Origin: Acanthaster planci
Taxonomy: Eukaryota; Echinodermata; Asteroidea; Valvatida; Acanthasteridae
Assembly (NCBI RefSeq): GCF_001949145.1
Contig: NW_019091413.1
Coordinates: 1,002,315-1,066,314 of the forward strand
Length of the DNA: 64,000 bases
Direction of reading: 5' to 3'
A program made the position numbers and the translations under genes. Below the pieces are notes generated by a model. The model was given only the letters and a program-made list of their open reading frames with translations, made no database searches and had not been told where the DNA came from. Shown here in pieces: positions 60,261 through 64,000 of this stretch (the first letter of the stretch is position 1; each line of letters opens with the position of its first letter).

Positions 60261-61701
60261 CAAGCATTGACTTGTTTATACTTCAAAACCATATAAGTTA
60301 TATAATGACCTTGTTTACTTCTACTCTATATACTTATTTGGGTGAGGTGTAAGCCGCAAGATTGGTTTGGCTCAGGTAAAAGAATGAAGAATGAACAAGA
60401 ACCCCTAAATTAGAAGCAACGGAGACTGGAAATCCTCAGCTAAGGTTGGGCATATATTCTGTATAACTCACCCCTATCATAGTGGCCACTTACCCTGCTG
60501 ATATCCATACAAGTTTCCTATCAAATTTGACAGGTCATGCTACAACCAGACGTTGATTGAATTTACTTGGAACTGGTTTTCGGATGACAGATTTGAATAC
60601 GCCTTTTGTTGAGCTGGAGCATGTACATGTACTTGCAGTGTACACATGTGTACGATACAACATAACATACTGACCTTCACAATGTCTAAAATGTACATGT
60701 ACAGCAACTTTTGGTTACACTGTTCTCATGCCGTAGTCCCTGACGACATTCAGCTCATCTTGAAACTCATCTGGACTTATCAGAGGGATTCATCATAACA
60801 ATTCAAAGAGTTATCTAATGGGTTTGCACTGTCTCTCCAGTTTTCATTTGCATTATTCCCAATGTTTTAATAGTTCATTTAAAACTGTGTTATTACAACT
60901 CAATAAAAGGCTTACAACAAGAAGTTACAAAGTAGAAAACAATAAGATTGTGGAGAACCAACTGCTGGTACCGAAAAAGGCACCAACTCAAACCATTAAC
61001 ACAGTGTTGCATTAAAACTTGGCCAGCACCAACCACCAGGCATTGAATTTAGTGACCCCGATTTTTTTTTTTAAAGGAACATGCGATCCAATCCCTCATT
61101 ATGAATTCTTTGTATAGATTTATATAATTCAACGTTCTCTGTGCACTATGTATTCACCCCCTGGCAGGGCTTTAAAAGCAACTGGTACAAAGGTGCCATT
61201 GTCCAAGGTGCTGGGTCAACCTGTTCAATTGCAGTGCATCTGAATAAAGTTTGCAAAACATTGCAGTAGCAGAGGGATTATCTGGCTCAAAAGAGGGTTT
61301 AGGTTGAGAATATGTATTTCTCATAAAGAGCAAGTTAAAAACAAACAAAAAAAGAAATGGATTTATTATGTATGCATGAAGGCATACAAGATGGTGGATT
61401 GCATTAACTTGAGACAACAAACATGCAGCAGAAAGCATATGGACTGGGTGTGAAGAAGACATGCAACCTGTTGAAAGGAAGATTAGAGTCGGCCATTGAA
61501 TTTATTCAAAGAGATGCTTTTCATACAAAGGTTTGGGCACTTTTAATATTGGTACAGGGCATGTATGGCACATTAGTCAAACTGTTGTACATGTACAACG
61601 TGTAAGAAAGAAATGAAAATGGCCCAGGCACTCAAAATTTGAACGTCTTTATGTTCAAGTTGTAAATGCACACCACCTCCCACACACAAGCAAGTGTGTA
61701 T
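60261..61701. other. Non-coding stretch
   Basis: No gene recognised. Several GTACATGTAC words (60620-60633, 60691-60702, 61584-61599) and a T10 run near 61063-61073. Confidence 0.65.
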
Positions 61702-61754
61702 NNNNNNNNNNNNNNNNNNNNNNNNNNNNNNNNNNNNNNNNNNNNNNNNNNNNN
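61702..61754. other. Assembly gap (53 N)
   Basis: Unresolved bases between a CA-rich left flank and an 18-bp tandem repeat on the right, so the gap probably spans repeat sequence. Confidence 0.95.
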
Positions 61755-61758
61755 CAAT

Positions 61759-61793
61759 TGTCAATCGGGGACCTTCTGTCAATCAGGGACCTT
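61759..61793. repeat. 18-bp tandem repeat at gap edge
   Basis: TGTCAATCGGGGACCTT (61759) and TGTCAATCAGGGACCTT (61777) are 18 bp apart with one difference. The array may continue into the gap. Confidence 0.75.
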
Positions 61794-62059
61794 ATTATCC
61801 TCTATTGTTCAGGGTCCCCTTATTGAATACAGAAACAAACTCACACACAAACACTTGCCTTACATACCTACTGTGGGCATTCCTTTCTTTTTGTGCAGTT
61901 AAGAAAACTTAGCAAAAATACTCATTTTTCTTGACCTGGGAACACTATTTTCAGCCGGCTTTTTGTACAAGGTTTCCTTGACTATTCCTCTTCCTTTTAT
62001 GACGGATGACCCGAACCTCAAAATGCATCTAAACTTCTTTTTCAGAGAAGGGTAAACGT
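61794..62059. other. Non-coding stretch
   Basis: Short spacer; nothing recognised. Confidence 0.6.
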
Positions 62060-62137
62060 CCTGTGGATGTGTGTATGTCCACAGAACATCTTCCTTTTAA
62101 GCATCATGTGGACATCTTTTTTTTCACAAGTCCACAC
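62060..62137. repeat. Double hairpin of GTCCACA words
   Basis: CTGTGGA (62061-62067) pairs with TCCACAG (62078-62084). TGTGGAC (62107-62113) pairs with GTCCACA (62130-62136). The words and their arrangement resemble the repeat at 9905-9970, including a shared TGTGGACATCTTTT. Probably a second, diverged copy. Confidence 0.45.
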
Positions 62138-62269
62138 TAGGTATGTAAGGTTAGCACACACACAAAACTTTGGCAGACTACCAACAATTTATGCACAATC
62201 CAAATTTCAAATAAAATCAAAATCCAATGTTGAGCAAGTGTTACATATCCCTTGTAGCTCAAACAATCT

Positions 62270-62760
62270 GGAGAGCTTGGCCACGCTAATTAATTGAGAC
62301 AATCCAAATAAACTCCTCTCTAGCAATTTACAAGCCCTGGATGTAAACTTTCCCACTTCACCCCCCAAACCAGTCTCAGGGATGAGTAATTAATCCTGCT
62401 TCACAAACTGGCAAACTTCCAATGTTGTCCAATTGGGTCAGAAGTGGGCCAAGATGCAACCGTAATAAGCCAGGTTTCTGTAAGTCATCATGAATCATAA
62501 CGAGAAGTTAAGGGTGTTTGTCGGGAGAGGGTGCCGGACTGGTTCAATATCATCCTGAATGACAGGTACAGGTGGGCCAAATTAAAACAACCTTTTCTTC
62601 CGACTGATTGCCCCCCCCCCATTTCAACTCCAAGTCCCCTTCTGTCAGCAGATTTCCACTCCAGGAGTGTTAGCATGCATGTACTCAGACAAGGCTTTGA
62701 GCGTTGCCATCAAGGCAATTAGTCTTGAATTAGCCAGCATGATGGTGCAATTTTTCCCTG
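62270..62760. promoter_or_regulatory. Candidate regulatory block, homeodomain-rich
   Basis: TAATTAATTG (62288-62297), a GTAATTAATCCTGC composite (62386-62399) and CAATTAG near 62716, in repeat-poor sequence apart from one C10 run near 62611-62620. The composite joins a Q50-type TAATTA with a K50-type TAATCC. Enhancer role inferred. Confidence 0.3.
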
Positions 62761-64000
62761 AACCTGACCTCATTTCCTTCTACACTAGCTGATGTGGCCT
62801 CTCTGAGCAGCTTTAGGAACTTACATGTAGAAGTATGCCTTATCATTCTCGTTCCGGGGGCTGGGTAAAAACTGCATGCACATACATACCAGGAGAGGCG
62901 TACTACGTGTACTTTGTAGTTAGTGCTAATCCAGGTGTATCAAACTCATCCAAGATAATACAGACAATGAAATGAATTCCAAAAGAAATGATTCCTATGT
63001 CTTTCGTGGTTTGTAAGAGGGGAAAACTTCAACCTTAAAAATGCAGTGAAGTACACAAGATATTATGCCTAATTTGTTTTGGTAAATAAATGTGCATTTT
63101 TTACCATTTGGTCAATTTAATTACAAGTGAAATCTGAAAAAAAAACAGGACTGAATAACTTATTTCCACCTTACAATAGTAGATGTCCAAGTACATGTAT
63201 AAGATGACTATGGACAGGCTTTCAGAAAGACTACATGTAACAAGTGGCAACAGCAGTAAATGCAAACACACAGTTTTAATAACCTGAAAAATATTAAACA
63301 AGGGTCTGCATGCACTTTAGGATAATGACAATTGTCATTAGGCCAATGCTAATTTGAGTATTATCACCATATTGCAACTTGGGCACAGTGGATGACTTTT
63401 ATGGTAATGGCTATTTTATGATGATTGGTCGGTAAAGCAAAATAAGAGCCTCCACAAATGAAGACCAACCTTATGTGTTTGGTGGCTGAAGACAATTAGC
63501 TACTTTTTAGCGGGCACTTTATATATGTATGGGGATACACGTACATGCACGTATGACAGTAGTCATGGAGGGTCAACAAGATGCATTTACATGATCAGAC
63601 ATCAAGCTGATTGCAATGACATCATTCCTATTACAGTGAAAATATAAGAGGTAACGTGCCCTCAACACATTGGCAGAAGTTGATAAAAAAAGGGACGCAC
63701 TCTACCTCTTTTCAAGTGGTAGTCAATGCCCTGGATGTCAAGGCATCACATAAAGGTGCTGGACACATTGGCAGAATCAGAAGACCCAATACTCTGACAA
63801 CATACTAATATTTTAAAACAACGCAGTGAATACACCTCTAACATCTATCCAAACTTTTTACAGATTTATTTGGGAACCTTTAAAGTGCAATAGCTTGGTC
63901 TAGCCTCTCACTGGGCCCAGGTTCACAGCACTGCTGAGCACATGATTTTAGGCCAACAGAGACTCTGCATATTTCATGGAGATCATAAGCATGTAAGCAC
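62761..64000. other. Non-coding stretch
   Basis: No gene, repeat family or RNA gene recognised to the end of the window. Confidence 0.65.

Noticed and set aside
61573-61912. Frames crossing the 53-N gap
   Set aside because: Same reason: translation through N is meaningless.
1-64000. CRISPR array, phage, integron or other prokaryotic system
   Set aside because: No regularly spaced identical repeats, no dense coding, no ribosome binding sites; the texture is that of animal nuclear DNA.
1-64000. Known conserved microRNA or tRNA genes
   Set aside because: I looked by eye for familiar mature microRNA words and tRNA B-boxes and found none convincing. A covariance-model scan would be decisive.

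Overview
This 64 kb window reads as a gene-poor stretch of animal nuclear DNA. It is AT-rich, has many homopolymer runs and simple repeats, and contains three runs of N (24166-24168, 30214-30263, 61702-61754), as a scaffold assembly would. I found no open frame I can recognise as a protein, no chain of exon-like frames, no tRNA or rRNA gene, and no operon, CRISPR array or bacterial gene structure. The longest Met-started frames are 183 and 165 codons. Neither shows a domain, and both are within what chance allows.

The best clues to the organism are repeats. Palindromic TACATGTACATGTA-type words recur throughout. Two elements have ends that read, outward, as CCAATTTCATAGAGTTGCTTA or CCCATTTCATGGTGCTGCTTA. 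A further element is a 258-bp foldback with TGGGTCATTCCA ends. From memory, such sequences are common in invertebrate deuterostomes (echinoderms including sea stars, hemichordates, lancelets). I therefore suggest an invertebrate deuterostome, with a sea star plausible but unproven.

Layout: most of the window is plain non-coding DNA. Set in it are about sixteen denser blocks of 250-850 bp, low in simple repeats and rich in homeodomain, POU, Fox, nuclear-receptor, RFX and similar binding words. They lie near 1.7, 8.6-9.7, 11.7-12.5, 14.0-14.6, 22.7-23.3, 26.4-28.0, 29.6, 31.0-31.3, 31.8-32.4, 36.3, 39.9, 42.9-43.9, 48.6-49.1, 53.7, 55.5-57.2, 58.4, 59.9-60.3 and 62.3-62.8 kb. This is the texture expected of an enhancer-rich gene desert, or of a very large intron, near a developmental regulator. 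The reading is inference from texture and motifs and needs alignment to related genomes.

Repeat content: two foldback elements (16916-17139 and 57709-57966), a fragment of a probably related family (24806-24917), a diverged ~147-bp tandem array (45051-45668), a hairpin-rich repeat (9905-10090) with a possible relative at 62060-62137, a perfect 20-bp T9G11/C11A9 inverted repeat (20259-20330), and assorted microsatellites and purine tracts.

The most checkable new patterns are: recurrent nuclear-receptor DR1 elements, including an identical 15-mer used twice; five copies of the K50-homeodomain word TAATCCTGC; an adjoining Su(H) and palindromic kappa-B pair at 12212-12232; near-perfect RFX X-boxes; and several spaced inverted repeats inside the candidate regulatory blocks. 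I see no evidence for a new protein-based system.
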